From positions 248,001 to 312,000 of the forward strand of contig JBFWRK010000002.1 of NCBI GenBank assembly GCA_050248955.1: 64,000 bases of DNA. The letters are read 5' to 3'. Below are positions 15,048 to 23,471 of this stretch, piece by piece. Both the position numbers and the translations under genes were made by a program. Numbering within the stretch: the stretch's first letter is position 1; every line of letters begins with the position of its first letter. A model generated the notes under the pieces. That model saw only the letters and a list, made by a program, of their open reading frames with translations, searched no databases and had not been told where the DNA came from. Origin of the DNA: JBFWRK01 sp050248955. Lineage in GTDB: Bacteria > Actinomycetota > Acidimicrobiia > Acidimicrobiales > Ilumatobacteraceae.

Positions 15048-16772
15048 GTGGACGCGAACTCGTTTTCAGACGACGCGTGGGTGCTGGCTCGTGACCAACT
15101 CGACGGCCTACCCGGCGGCCGCGGCCTGAACATCGCCCACGAAGCAGTCGACCGCCACTGCGTGGCGGGGCACGGCGCCCGGACAGCGATCGTCGCGATC
15201 GATCGGTCGGATGCGCGCACGCTCATCACCTACGACGAATTGAGGGAGCGCTCGGCCCGATTCGCATCGGCGCTGGGCCAACACGGTGTCGCCGCGGGAC
15301 AAACCGTGTTCATGCTGATGCCGCGACGGCCCGAGTTCCACGTCGCGGTGCTCGGGGCGTTGAAAGCCCGTGCCGTCGTCTGCCCGCTGTTCCCTGCGTT
15401 CGGACCCGAACCCATCCTCCAGCGCATGCTGCTCGGCGAGGCACGGATGCTGGTGACGACGCCGGCGCTGTACGAGCGGAGGATCCGAGGCATCCGCGGC
15501 GAGCTGCCTGCGCTCGACCACGTGGTGCTGGTCGGTACGGGAGATGCGCCACCGCCCGACGGCACCGTCAGCTTCGAGTCGCTCCTCGCCGGTGGTGATC
15601 CCACCTACGAGATCGGCCCGACAGCACCGGAGGATCCTGCGCTCCTGCACTTCACGAGTGGCACGACGGGGAAGCCGAAGGGGGCGCTGCACGTCCACGA
15701 GGCCGTGGTGGTCCATCACGCCTCCGCCGCCGAAGTGTTCGGGCTCCACGCCGACGACGTTTTCTGGTGCACCGCTGATCCCGGCTGGGTGACGGGCATG
15801 TCGTACGGCGTGATCGCACCGCTGACGCACGGTGCAACGCTCGTGGTCGACGAGGGCGAGCTGGATGCGGACCGCTGGTACGGGATCCTCGAGCGCGAAC
15901 GCGTGGGTGTCTGGTACACGGCACCGACGGCGTTGCGCATGCTCCGGCGTGCGGGTGCCGAAGCGGCGCAGCGTCACGACCTCGGCGCGCTCCGGACGAT
16001 CGCGAGCGTCGGCGAAGCGCTCGATCCCGCGACCTGGCGATGGGCTGCCGACACGTTCGCGGTCCCCGTCCTCGACACCTGGTGGCAGACGGAGACCGGC
16101 GGCATCATGATCGGCAACCGGGCGGGACTCCCCGTCCGGCCAGGCTCGATGGGTACCGCGCTCACCGGTGTCACGGCGGCGGTGTTGCGCGCCGATGAGG
16201 AAGGCACGCCCCGACTCGTGGACGGCCACCCGGTCACCGCAACCGCCGATGAGCCGGGCCACCTGGCGCTGCGCGCCGGCTGGCCGTCGATGTTCCGCAC
16301 CTACCTCGGAGCACCGGAGCGGTACGCCAAGTGCTTCCTCGAAGGGTGGTACCTCAGCGGTGACCTCGCCCGCATGGATGCCGACGGATACGTCTGGTTC
16401 CTCGGTCGCTCCGACGACGTGATCAAGTCCGCCGGGCACCTCATCGGGCCGAACGAGGTCGAGAGCGTGCTCCTGCAGCACCCCGACGTCGTCGATGCAG
16501 GAGTGATCGGCGTGCCCGACACGGTCGCCGGCGAGGTGGTCAAGGCATTCGTCACGTTGCGCGCCGGCGTCGCGGCCGACGACGAAGACGTCCTCCGATC
16601 GGTGCTGGCGCACGCCCGCCGGCACCTCGGAGCGGCGATCGCTCCCCGCGAGATCGTCGTCAGCAACGACATCCCGAAGACGAAGAGCGGGAAGATCCTC
16701 CGCCGCTTGCTCCGCGCCCGCGAGCTCGGCCTCCCCGAGGGCGACCTGTCGACCCTGGAGCCTGCATCATGA
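15048..16772 (+). CDS. AMP-forming acyl-CoA synthetase (acetyl-CoA synthetase-like)
   Basis: 574 residues from a GTG without an obvious ribosome site. Family motifs are present in order: the P-loop HFTSGTTGKPKGA (about 204-216), TADPGWVTGMSYGVIAPL as in acetyl-CoA synthetases, the adenylate site DTWWQTETGG, the hinge YLSGDLARMDADGYVWFLGRSDDVIK, and the C-terminal catalytic lysine in PKTKSGKILRRLLRA. It activates a short carboxylic acid to its CoA thioester. It is shorter than canonical Acs (about 650 residues). It starts the operon that continues with E1alpha, E1beta, E2 and an acyl carrier protein. Confidence 0.9.
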   Translation: MDANSFSDDAWVLARDQLDGLPGGRGLNIAHEAVDRHCVAGHGARTAIVAIDRSDARTLITYDELRERSARFASALGQHGVAAGQTVFMLMPRRPEFHVAVLGALKARAVVCPLFPAFGPEPILQRMLLGEARMLVTTPALYERRIRGIRGELPALDHVVLVGTGDAPPPDGTVSFESLLAGGDPTYEIGPTAPEDPALLHFTSGTTGKPKGALHVHEAVVVHHASAAEVFGLHADDVFWCTADPGWVTGMSYGVIAPLTHGATLVVDEGELDADRWYGILERERVGVWYTAPTALRMLRRAGAEAAQRHDLGALRTIASVGEALDPATWRWAADTFAVPVLDTWWQTETGGIMIGNRAGLPVRPGSMGTALTGVTAAVLRADEEGTPRLVDGHPVTATADEPGHLALRAGWPSMFRTYLGAPERYAKCFLEGWYLSGDLARMDADGYVWFLGRSDDVIKSAGHLIGPNEVESVLLQHPDVVDAGVIGVPDTVAGEVVKAFVTLRAGVAADDEDVLRSVLAHARRHLGAAIAPREIVVSNDIPKTKSGKILRRLLRARELGLPEGDLSTLEPAS

Positions 16773-17764
16773 ACCTGCCCGCACACACGAGCACCGACGC
16801 TGCCCGCGAGCTCGACGCGGTGCGCACGATGTTGCGCATCCGGCGCTTCGAGGAGCGCTGCGTCGAGCTCTACAGCGCCAGCCGGATCCGCGGCTTCATG
16901 CACCTGTACATCGGCGAGGAAGCGATCGCGACCGGTGTGATGCGATCGCTCACCGACGACGACGCCGTGGTGTCGACGTACCGGGAGCACGGTCACGCGC
17001 TCGCCCGTGGGGTCCCGATGGGCGGGCTCATGGCGGAGATGTTCGGCGTGGTCGAAGGCTGCAGCCGAGGCCGCGGTGGTTCGATGCACCTGTTCGACGT
17101 CTCCCGCCGGTTCTTCGGCGGGAATGCGATCGTGGGCGGCGGCATCCCCGTCGCCGTCGGACTCGCACTCGCCGACAAGATGGCCGGGCGGCAGCGCGTG
17201 ACGGCCTGCTTCTTCGGCGAAGGAGCCGTAGCCGAGGGTGAGTTCCACGAGTCGCTCAACCTGGCGGCGCTGTGGCAGCTCCCCGTGCTGTTCTGTTGTG
17301 AGAACAACCTCTACGCGATGGGCACGGCGCTGGAGCGCTCCGAGTCGGAGCCCGACATCGCGTTGAAGGCCTCCATGTACGGCCTCGCGGCGTGGCCGGT
17401 CGACGGCATGGACGTCGTCGCCGTGGAGCGGGCGGCGGCGTCGGCGGTCGAATCCGTTCGTCAGGGCGGCGGACCGCACTTCCTCGAGCTGCGGACGTAC
17501 CGGTTCCGAGCGCACTCGATGTACGACCCCGAGCGATACCGGGACCGCGGCGAGGTCGAGCAGTGGAAGGAGCGCGATCCCATCGATCGCGAGCTCGCCC
17601 GTCTGACCGAGGAGGGCCAGATCGACACGACCGCGGTCGAGGCGATGGAGCTCGAGATCGCGGCAGAGATCGACGAGGCGGTGGCGTTCGCCGAAGCCGG
17701 CACGCTCGAGGATGTCTCGGAGCTCACGCGGTTCGTCGTGTCGGAGCAGGGGGATCGTCGATGA
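16769..17764 (+). CDS. 2-oxoacid dehydrogenase E1 component, alpha subunit
   Basis: 331 residues, normal for heterotetrameric E1alpha of the pyruvate/acetoin type. The thiamine diphosphate motif is CFFGEGAVAEGEFHESLNLAALWQLPVLFCCENN (about 150-183), and the phosphorylation-loop-type segment YRFRAHSMYDPERYR follows. With E1beta it decarboxylates a 2-oxoacid (or cleaves acetoin) and passes the acyl group to lipoyl-E2. It overlaps the synthetase stop by four bases (ATGA). Pyruvate, acetoin or branched-chain oxoacid as substrate cannot be separated by reading alone. Confidence 0.93.
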   Translation: MNLPAHTSTDAARELDAVRTMLRIRRFEERCVELYSASRIRGFMHLYIGEEAIATGVMRSLTDDDAVVSTYREHGHALARGVPMGGLMAEMFGVVEGCSRGRGGSMHLFDVSRRFFGGNAIVGGGIPVAVGLALADKMAGRQRVTACFFGEGAVAEGEFHESLNLAALWQLPVLFCCENNLYAMGTALERSESEPDIALKASMYGLAAWPVDGMDVVAVERAAASAVESVRQGGGPHFLELRTYRFRAHSMYDPERYRDRGEVEQWKERDPIDRELARLTEEGQIDTTAVEAMELEIAAEIDEAVAFAEAGTLEDVSELTRFVVSEQGDRR

Positions 17765-18732
17765 GCGAGACGATGACCTACCGGGAAGCGTTGCGGACGT
17801 CGCTGTTCGAAGCGCTGCGGAAGGACGAGCGCGTGTTCCTCATGGGCGAGGACGTCGGCCGCTACGGCGGATGCTTCGCAGTGAGCCTGGGCATGCTGGA
17901 GGAGTTCGGCGCGGAGCGGGTCCGCGACACGCCCCTGTCGGAGTCCGCCTTCGTCGGCGCTGCGATCGGCGCCGCGATCGGTGGGATGCGCCCGATCGTC
18001 GAGATCATGACCGTGAACTTCAGCCTGCTCGCGCTGGACCAGATCGTGAACAACGCGGCGACGCTGCTCCACATGTCCGGCGGCCAGATCGCGGTCCCGG
18101 TCGTTATCCGGATGACCACCGGGGCCGGCCGCCAGCTCGCCGCTCAGCACTCGCACAGCCTCGAAGGCTGGTACGCCCACGTGCCCGGCCTGCGTGTGCT
18201 CGCACCCGCGACGCACACCGACGCGCGGTACATGCTCCAGCCGGCCCTCGACGATCCCGATCCCGTGATCCTCTTCGAGCATGGTGCGCTCTACGCCGTC
18301 GAGGGCGTCGTCGAGGAGGGCCCGGTCGACCTCGTGCACGCGGCTCGACGCCGCGCCGGCGACGACGTGACGATCGTGACCTACGGCGGTTCGCTCCCGA
18401 AGGCACTCGACGCGGCAACAGTGCTCGCCGAGCGCGGCGTGCAGGCCGAGGTCATCGACCTGCGCGTGCTGCGACCGCTCGACACCGACACGTTCGTCGA
18501 GTCGGTCGTGCGCACCCATCGGGCCGTCGTCGTCGACGAGAACTGGCTCACGTGCGGGCTCGGCGCCGAGGTGGCGGCGCAGATCGCCGAGCACGCGTTC
18601 TACGATCTCGACGCGCCGGTCGGACGGGTCGCCACCGCCGAGGTCCCGATCCCGTACGCGAAGCACATGGAGGAGGCGGCCCTCCCGAGCGTCGACCGCA
18701 TCGTCGACGCCGTGTTGCGCTGCGGAGGCTGA
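17761..18732 (+). CDS. 2-oxoacid dehydrogenase E1 component, beta subunit
   Basis: 323 residues from the ATG at 17761, which overlaps the E1alpha stop. It shows the transketolase pyrimidine domain (MGEDVGRYGGCFAVSLGMLEEFGAERVRDTPLSE, about 28-61; GMRPIVEIMTVNF) and the C-terminal transketolase domain (DLRVLRPLDTDTFVESVVRTHRAVVVDE). It completes the E1 heterotetramer with the preceding gene. The RDTPLSE motif is shared by pyruvate and acetoin enzymes. Confidence 0.93.
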   Translation: MSETMTYREALRTSLFEALRKDERVFLMGEDVGRYGGCFAVSLGMLEEFGAERVRDTPLSESAFVGAAIGAAIGGMRPIVEIMTVNFSLLALDQIVNNAATLLHMSGGQIAVPVVIRMTTGAGRQLAAQHSHSLEGWYAHVPGLRVLAPATHTDARYMLQPALDDPDPVILFEHGALYAVEGVVEEGPVDLVHAARRRAGDDVTIVTYGGSLPKALDAATVLAERGVQAEVIDLRVLRPLDTDTFVESVVRTHRAVVVDENWLTCGLGAEVAAQIAEHAFYDLDAPVGRVATAEVPIPYAKHMEEAALPSVDRIVDAVLRCGG

Positions 18733-18736
18733 CGCC

Positions 18737-20092
18737 ATGGGTGAGTTCCGCATGCCATCGCTCGGGGCCGACATGGAGTACGGCACGCTCATCGAATGGC
18801 TCGTCCATCCCGGCGACCAGGTTCGTCGCGGTGACGTGGTGGCAGTGGTGGACACCGACAAGTCGACGATCGACGTCGAAGTGTTCGAGTCGGGCCACGT
18901 CGCCGAGCTGCTGGTCGAGCCGGGCGAGCGCGTTCCCGTCGGCACCGTGCTCGCCCGGTTGACGGCAGCGGGCACGACGCCCGAAGCGACGGCCGCCCCG
19001 GAGCCGACGGCCCCGGCGCGGGTCGCGCCGCAGGTCGCTCCCCCGGTGACCCCGACCGCGCCGCCGACGATCGTCACCCCCGCCTCGCCGCCGGTGCACG
19101 CCGAAGTCCATGCAGCTGCGGTGATCTCGCCACTCGTGCGCCGGGTCGCCGCGGAGCGGCACGTGGACCTCGACGCGCTCGTCGGCTCCGGTCCCGGCGG
19201 CCAGATCACGCGTCACGACGTCGAGGAAGCCGGTGTACCCGCGGCACGAGCGCCAGGATCACCGACCCGCGCGTCCCCCTACGCCCGCCGCCTGGCGCGC
19301 GAGGCAGAACTGGACATCGGCGGCCTGAGCGGGTCCGGCCCGAACGGCGCCGTCGTCGCGCGCGACGTGCGTGCGGCCGCTTCGACCCGACCGACCGAAC
19401 GGGCACCGCAGCCCGAGACCGATCGAGCGGTGACCATGCGCCGGCGGATCGGTGAAGTGATGTCCCGATCCCATCGCGAGATCCCCCAGTACCACCTGGC
19501 CCTGACCATCGACCTCGAGCGCGCGCTCGCCTGGCTGCGCGAGCAGAACGAGCAACGCTCCCCGGCGGACCGCGTCCTCCCAGCGGCGCTCCTGCTCCAC
19601 CAGACCGCGATCGCGTTGCGCGAGGTTCCCGGGTTCAACGGCTACTACCTCGACGGCGCGTACCGTCCGTCCGACGAGGTGCACCTCGGCGTCGCCGTCG
19701 CGATGCGAGGAGGCGGCCTCATCGTGCCGGTGATCCGTCAGGCCGATCAGCTGGACGTCACGACGATCATGCGGACGCTGCGCGACATCGTCGGTCGCGC
19801 ACGTTCCGGGCGGCTGCGATCGTCCGAAGTGATGGACGCGACCGTGACCGTCACCGATCTGGGCGATCGGAGCATCGACGCGGTCTACGGCATCATCCAT
19901 CCGCCACAGGTCGCGCTCGTGGGCATCGGCCAGGTCGCCGTTCGCCCCTGGGTGGTCGACGGCGAGGTCGTCGCCAGGTCGCTCGTGACCGTCACGCTCA
20001 CCGGGGACCATCGCGTCACGGACGGCCACGACGGTGCCAGGCTGCTGCAGACGATCGAACGCCGGCTTCAGGACATGGAGGGCTCACGATGA
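18737..20092 (+). CDS. 2-oxoacid dehydrogenase E2 (dihydrolipoamide acyltransferase) with two subunit-binding domains
   Basis: 451 residues. One lipoyl domain (1-75) with the lipoylation site DTDKST (Lys42), then a Pro/Ala/Thr-rich linker. Two peripheral-subunit-binding domains follow, about 128-161 (ISPLVRRVAAERHVDLDALVGSGPGGQITRHDV) written here in outline, and about 177-211 (SPYARRLAREAELDIGGLSGSGPNG). The catalytic domain runs from 228 to 451, with GDHRVTDG (His425, Asp429). Most E2 proteins carry one subunit-binding domain, so the tandem pair is unusual. No E3 gene is in the operon. Confidence 0.92.
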   Translation: MGEFRMPSLGADMEYGTLIEWLVHPGDQVRRGDVVAVVDTDKSTIDVEVFESGHVAELLVEPGERVPVGTVLARLTAAGTTPEATAAPEPTAPARVAPQVAPPVTPTAPPTIVTPASPPVHAEVHAAAVISPLVRRVAAERHVDLDALVGSGPGGQITRHDVEEAGVPAARAPGSPTRASPYARRLAREAELDIGGLSGSGPNGAVVARDVRAAASTRPTERAPQPETDRAVTMRRRIGEVMSRSHREIPQYHLALTIDLERALAWLREQNEQRSPADRVLPAALLLHQTAIALREVPGFNGYYLDGAYRPSDEVHLGVAVAMRGGGLIVPVIRQADQLDVTTIMRTLRDIVGRARSGRLRSSEVMDATVTVTDLGDRSIDAVYGIIHPPQVALVGIGQVAVRPWVVDGEVVARSLVTVTLTGDHRVTDGHDGARLLQTIERRLQDMEGSR

Positions 20093-20328
20093 CACATGAC
20101 GAGGCCGAGGCAGTGGTGCGCGATGCGATCGCGAGGGTTGCCCCCGACGTCGACGCCACCGCGCTCCACGGCGACGTCGAGTTGCGCGGCGATCTCGACT
20201 TGGACTCGATGGACTTCCTGAACGTGATGATCGCGATCGCCGAGAAGACAGGGATCGAGATCGCCGAGCGCGACTATCCCGACGTCGGCACGTTCAGCGG
20301 TCTCGTCGATCACTTGTCCCGGAGCTGA
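20089..20328 (+). CDS. Acyl carrier protein in a 2-oxoacid dehydrogenase operon
   Basis: 79 residues. The phosphopantetheine site is DLDLDSMDFLN with Ser40, in the usual helix II position, and the protein is strongly acidic. It overlaps the E2 stop by four bases, so it is the last gene of the synthetase-E1-E2 operon. Carrier proteins are usually found with fatty acid or polyketide genes; here no ketosynthase is nearby. It may accept an acyl group from the complex or from the AMP-forming synthetase. The end overlaps the converging GNAT gene by 19 bases. Confidence 0.88.
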   Translation: MTHDEAEAVVRDAIARVAPDVDATALHGDVELRGDLDLDSMDFLNVMIAIAEKTGIEIAERDYPDVGTFSGLVDHLSRS

Positions 20329-21227
20329 CGCCGCTCGGCACCGCCGATCAACGAGAGGAGCTGCGCGACCACTGCTGCCGGCTCGGTGGACGCCAACGGG
20401 ATGCAGCCCGGTGGGACGTCGGCGCCCGCACCGCGGAGGAGCAGGAGCGGGACGCGCGGATGCATCGTTCGGTGGCACTCGATGATCTGCGCGGTCCGCT
20501 CGTCCCCCTGCGGCAGGAGCATCACGATCGCGTCCGCTTCGGCGGCGAGTGGGCATTCCTCGCCGTCGAGCAGCGGGCATCGGGGACCGCCCGCGGCGCC
20601 TGGACCCGGACACGCACGGGTCACGAGCCCGGCCGCGTGCGCTGCGGCCTCTGGTCCCCAGCGACCGCCTGCGACCTCCACCAGCACCCGAGGCCGCGCG
20701 TCCGTTGCGATCCACGGTGCGGCCCGGTTCGTGGTGCCGATCACGAGTTGCATGGTGCCGGCGCACTGCTCGGTGGCGACGGCGCCACGATGGCCGAGCA
20801 GGCGCCGCATCGTGGTGTTGTCGGCGAGCACCTCGGCCTGGAGGCCCGGGATCCCCGCCGCCGCAGCGTGTTCGACGAGGATCTCGACCAAATAGGGGCC
20901 GAGCCAACCGCGCCAGTCCGGTGCGACGGTGACGGCGAGCTCGCCGAAGCCGTCGGCGAGCAGCGCGTAGCCGGCCTCCGCGACCGGTCGGCTCGCCTCC
21001 CCGCGATGCTCGATCACGATCACCGAGTAGCCGCCGTGCTCCGCGATCGTCGCCCACTTGTCGAGGACCTTGCGAGCAGGATGAACCGCCGTGAAGAACC
21101 TCTTGTGCAGGTCATCCGTCGACAGCGAGTGGTAGAGCTCGTCGAGCAGGTCGGCATCCGGCGCGGTCATCTCGCGGATCTCGAGACGACGGCCGCGAGC
21201 GAGCTCAATCGTGCGAACTGGTTCCAT
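20310..21227 (-). CDS. GNAT acetyltransferase with an uncharacterised C-terminal domain
   Basis: 305 residues from the ATG at 21227 (GGAGCAGGAC before it). The first half (about 1-150) is GNAT-like: LEIREMTAPDADLLDELYHSLSTDDLHKRFF, ELAVTVAPDWRGWLGPYLVEILVEHAAAAGI (degenerate acetyl-CoA loop), and ADNTTMRRLLGHRG. This start resembles GNAT domains found in stress loci with acyl-CoA ligases. The second half (about 165-305) contains a cluster of cysteines (ACPGPG..RCPLLDGEECPL) and a Rossmann-like strand pattern (DAIVMLLP, VPLLLLRG). Its role is unknown. The alcohol dehydrogenase upstream overlaps it by 23 bases. Confidence 0.78.
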   Translation of the reverse strand: MEPVRTIELARGRRLEIREMTAPDADLLDELYHSLSTDDLHKRFFTAVHPARKVLDKWATIAEHGGYSVIVIEHRGEASRPVAEAGYALLADGFGELAVTVAPDWRGWLGPYLVEILVEHAAAAGIPGLQAEVLADNTTMRRLLGHRGAVATEQCAGTMQLVIGTTNRAAPWIATDARPRVLVEVAGGRWGPEAAAHAAGLVTRACPGPGAAGGPRCPLLDGEECPLAAEADAIVMLLPQGDERTAQIIECHRTMHPRVPLLLLRGAGADVPPGCIPLASTEPAAVVAQLLSLIGGAERRQLRDK

Positions 21228-22248
21228 GTCCTGCTCCTCGGACCAACACGGCTGCGCCGTCGACCTTGTCGTTCCACAGGTCGCAGAGCGCCTGGTCTGC
21301 GTCGCCGAAGGCATACACGACCGTCGACACGCGAACGTCGGCATCAGCGGCTTCGGACAGGAAGCGCTCGCCGTCGGTCCGGGTGTTCGCCGTGACGCTG
21401 CGGACCTGCCGCTCCTGGAACAGCTCCTCGGCGTAGTCGAGCGGCGGGATGGCGGACAGGTGGATCCCGGCGATGGCGAGGGTCCCGCCGCGATCGAGCG
21501 CGCGGAGCGCGACGGGGACAAGATCGCCGGCGGGGGCGAACAGGATCGCCGAGTCGAGCGGTTCGGGCGGAGCATCGGTCGCGTGACCGGCGGAAGCGCA
21601 ACCGAGCTCGAGTGCGAGCGCGCGTGCGGCTCCACTCCGGGTCAGCACGTGGACGGTCGCGCCGCGATGGATCGCGAGCTGGGCGGTGAGGTGCGCGGAG
21701 CCACCGAAGCCGTAGATGCCGAGCCGGCCGCTCGGAGGCACCAGCGCCCGCTCGAGCGCGCGGTAGCCGATGATGCCGGCGCACAGCAACGGCGCTGCCG
21801 TGACGTCGTCGAACTGGTCGGGAAGTCGGTATGCGAAGGCCTCGGGGACGAGTGCATACTCGGCGTAACCGCCGTCGTCGTCCCATCCCGTGAACCGCGG
21901 CTCGATGCACAGGTTCTCTCGTCCCGTCGTGCAGAACCGGCAGATGCCACACGTGCTCCGGAGCCATGGGATCCCCACCCGCTCGCCCAGGCCGAAGCGA
22001 GTCGCCTCCGCACCGAACGCGTCGACGTAGCCGACGACCTCGTGCCCTGGCACGACACCGCGCCGGTGCACGGGCAAGTCACCGGCGGCGACGTGGAGAT
22101 CGGTGCGGCACACCCCGCACGCGGCGACCCGGACGCGCACCTCGCGCGGCCCTGGCGAGGGGATCGGTCGCGTTGTCCGGCGGAGCGGACGTTGGTCGAG
22201 CGGACCCGGCCGATCGACCGACCACACCTGCATCGTCGCGTTGTCCAT
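21205..22248 (-). CDS. Zinc-dependent alcohol dehydrogenase
   Basis: 347 residues from the ATG at 22248 (a second ATG at 22233 is possible). Catalytic zinc ligands lie in CGVCRTDLHVAAGD and GHEVVG; the structural zinc site is CGICRFCTTGRENLC; the nucleotide-binding loop is IYGFGGSAHLTAQLA. The pattern fits the AdhA-type single-zinc-loop MDR alcohol dehydrogenases of actinobacteria that oxidise alcohols or reduce aldehydes with NAD(P). It lies in a minus-strand run PPOX-adh-GNAT, next to the operon for acetyl-type metabolism, consistent with fermentative redox balance. Confidence 0.9.
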   Translation of the reverse strand: MDNATMQVWSVDRPGPLDQRPLRRTTRPIPSPGPREVRVRVAACGVCRTDLHVAAGDLPVHRRGVVPGHEVVGYVDAFGAEATRFGLGERVGIPWLRSTCGICRFCTTGRENLCIEPRFTGWDDDGGYAEYALVPEAFAYRLPDQFDDVTAAPLLCAGIIGYRALERALVPPSGRLGIYGFGGSAHLTAQLAIHRGATVHVLTRSGAARALALELGCASAGHATDAPPEPLDSAILFAPAGDLVPVALRALDRGGTLAIAGIHLSAIPPLDYAEELFQERQVRSVTANTRTDGERFLSEAADADVRVSTVVYAFGDADQALCDLWNDKVDGAAVLVRGAGHGTSSHD

Positions 22249-22261
22249 CACCGGGTCTCGA

Positions 22262-22726
22262 TCAGTCGGGTGACATGTACGGCGCACGCACCCCTGGTGG
22301 CAGGTGCCTGTTGCGGTGGATCATCCGGCCGGAGATGGCGGACGGCTCGATCGCCATCCACCTGTCCTGCGGTCCGGGCGCCCAGGGCCGCACCGCGAAC
22401 TCGTGCCAGCTCTCCGTCTCCGGCCGATCGGTCACGTCCCAGAGCTGCCCGCGCACGAGCACGCTCCAGCCGGACTCCGCGACCCGGTCGGTGTGATCGG
22501 ATTCGAACACGACGATCGAACCGTTCCCGGCGCGGGCGAGCATGCTGCCTCCGGCAGTGCGAAAGACGACGCGATGACTGCTCACCGCGGAGTTCACCGG
22601 CAGGACCATCAGCTCCCCGTCGTGGATGAAGCCGACGCGCCCGAAGTCCGCCCTGGAGAGCAACCGCCAACACGTCGGCTCTTCGAGCTCGTCAACGAAG
22701 ATGTCGTACTCGTTGCCCACGGTCAT
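22262..22726 (-). CDS. Pyridoxamine 5'-phosphate oxidase-like flavin-binding protein
   Basis: 154 residues from the ATG at 22726, supported by GAGGAGG. The split-barrel FMN-binding fold shows in CWRLLSRADFGRVGFIHDGELMVLPVNSAV, then VVFRTAGGSMLARAGNGSIVVFESDH and GWSVLVRGQLWDVTD. Proteins of this type (PPOX class) bind FMN or F420 and are common in actinobacterial stress regulons. It diverges from the CBS-domain gene at 22858; a DosR-like box lies between them at 22784-22803. Confidence 0.85.
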   Translation of the reverse strand: MTVGNEYDIFVDELEEPTCWRLLSRADFGRVGFIHDGELMVLPVNSAVSSHRVVFRTAGGSMLARAGNGSIVVFESDHTDRVAESGWSVLVRGQLWDVTDRPETESWHEFAVRPWAPGPQDRWMAIEPSAISGRMIHRNRHLPPGVRAPYMSPD

Positions 22727-22783
22727 CGCCTCCTCGTTCCTGCGGGCGCCCGTGCCAACCATGCATCGCGCCTGCCGGCACGA

Positions 22784-22803
22784 CAAGGGGCGAAGGTCCC
22801 CGT
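22784..22803. promoter_or_regulatory. DosR-box-like sequence between PPOX and CBS genes
   Basis: The core GGGGCGAAGGTCCC (22787-22800) agrees with the DosR core GGGACTWWAGTCCC at 11 of 14 positions. It lies 58 bases from the PPOX start and 55 bases from the CBS start, a spacing like that of the sites at 14942 and 14995. Confidence 0.38.
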
Positions 22804-22857
22804 GGCGAGCAGCTTCGGCCCTGGTCGGCCGAGCGCGGTCAGGAGGATCATCACCGT

Positions 22858-23268
22858 GTGCGACCGCGTCCGACCGACCCCATTCGCAGCCTTGACTGGG
22901 CCGAACTGATCTCGGTCGACGAACGACTCCCGCTGCGGGCCGTCGCCTCGGTGCTGCAACGGCATCACGTCGGCGCCGCGCTCGTCGCACAGCGGACGAG
23001 CGAGATCGGCATCGTCACCGAGCGCGATCTCGTCGCTGCGATCGCGTCAGGCGCAGACCTCGACGAGGTGCAGGCGGGGATGATCGCGAGCCAGCGCCTC
23101 GTCACCGTCGATCCGGCCGACCGCATCGTCGACGTCGCCCGCCGACTCATCGACGAGGAGGTCCGCCACGTCGCGGTCGTCGATCGCGACATGGTCGTCG
23201 GTGTCCTGTCGATCCGCGACCTGCTCGTCGCGCTGGTGGACGACTACCCGGACGATCCGGCGGGATGA
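22858..23268 (+). CDS. CBS-domain pair protein
   Basis: 136 residues from a GTG preceded by AGGAGGAT. Two CBS repeats fill the protein: about 12-70 (VDERLPLRAVASVLQRHHVGAALVAQ, IGIVTERDLV) and 76-130 (VTVDPADRIVDVARRLIDEEVRHVAVVDRDMVVGVLSIRDLL). Paired CBS domains sense adenosine nucleotides. The size and layout resemble hypoxic response protein 1 of mycobacteria, but the C-terminal zinc-binding tail of that protein is absent, so equivalence is only suggested. Confidence 0.9.
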   Translation: MRPRPTDPIRSLDWAELISVDERLPLRAVASVLQRHHVGAALVAQRTSEIGIVTERDLVAAIASGADLDEVQAGMIASQRLVTVDPADRIVDVARRLIDEEVRHVAVVDRDMVVGVLSIRDLLVALVDDYPDDPAG

Positions 23269-23471
23269 CCGCTGCACCGAGCCGCTTGACCCTGTACCGG
23301 ACGTGGGCAGAGAACTGCACGATGCCGGTGCATTTCTCTGACCACCTCGGACCCCGCCCACCACGGCGTCCTCGAACGGGGCGCGGCGCGGGAACTCATC
23401 GGTGGCGGCTGCTCGTTCCGAGCGGCATGCTGGCGGTGCACGATCTCGGCACGCTGCAGGAGGATGCCCCG

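Noticed and set aside
17461..19209. 582-codon minus-strand open frame opposite the E1/E2 genes
   Set aside because: Overlaps three strongly supported dehydrogenase genes; its sequence is low-complexity and not protein-like.
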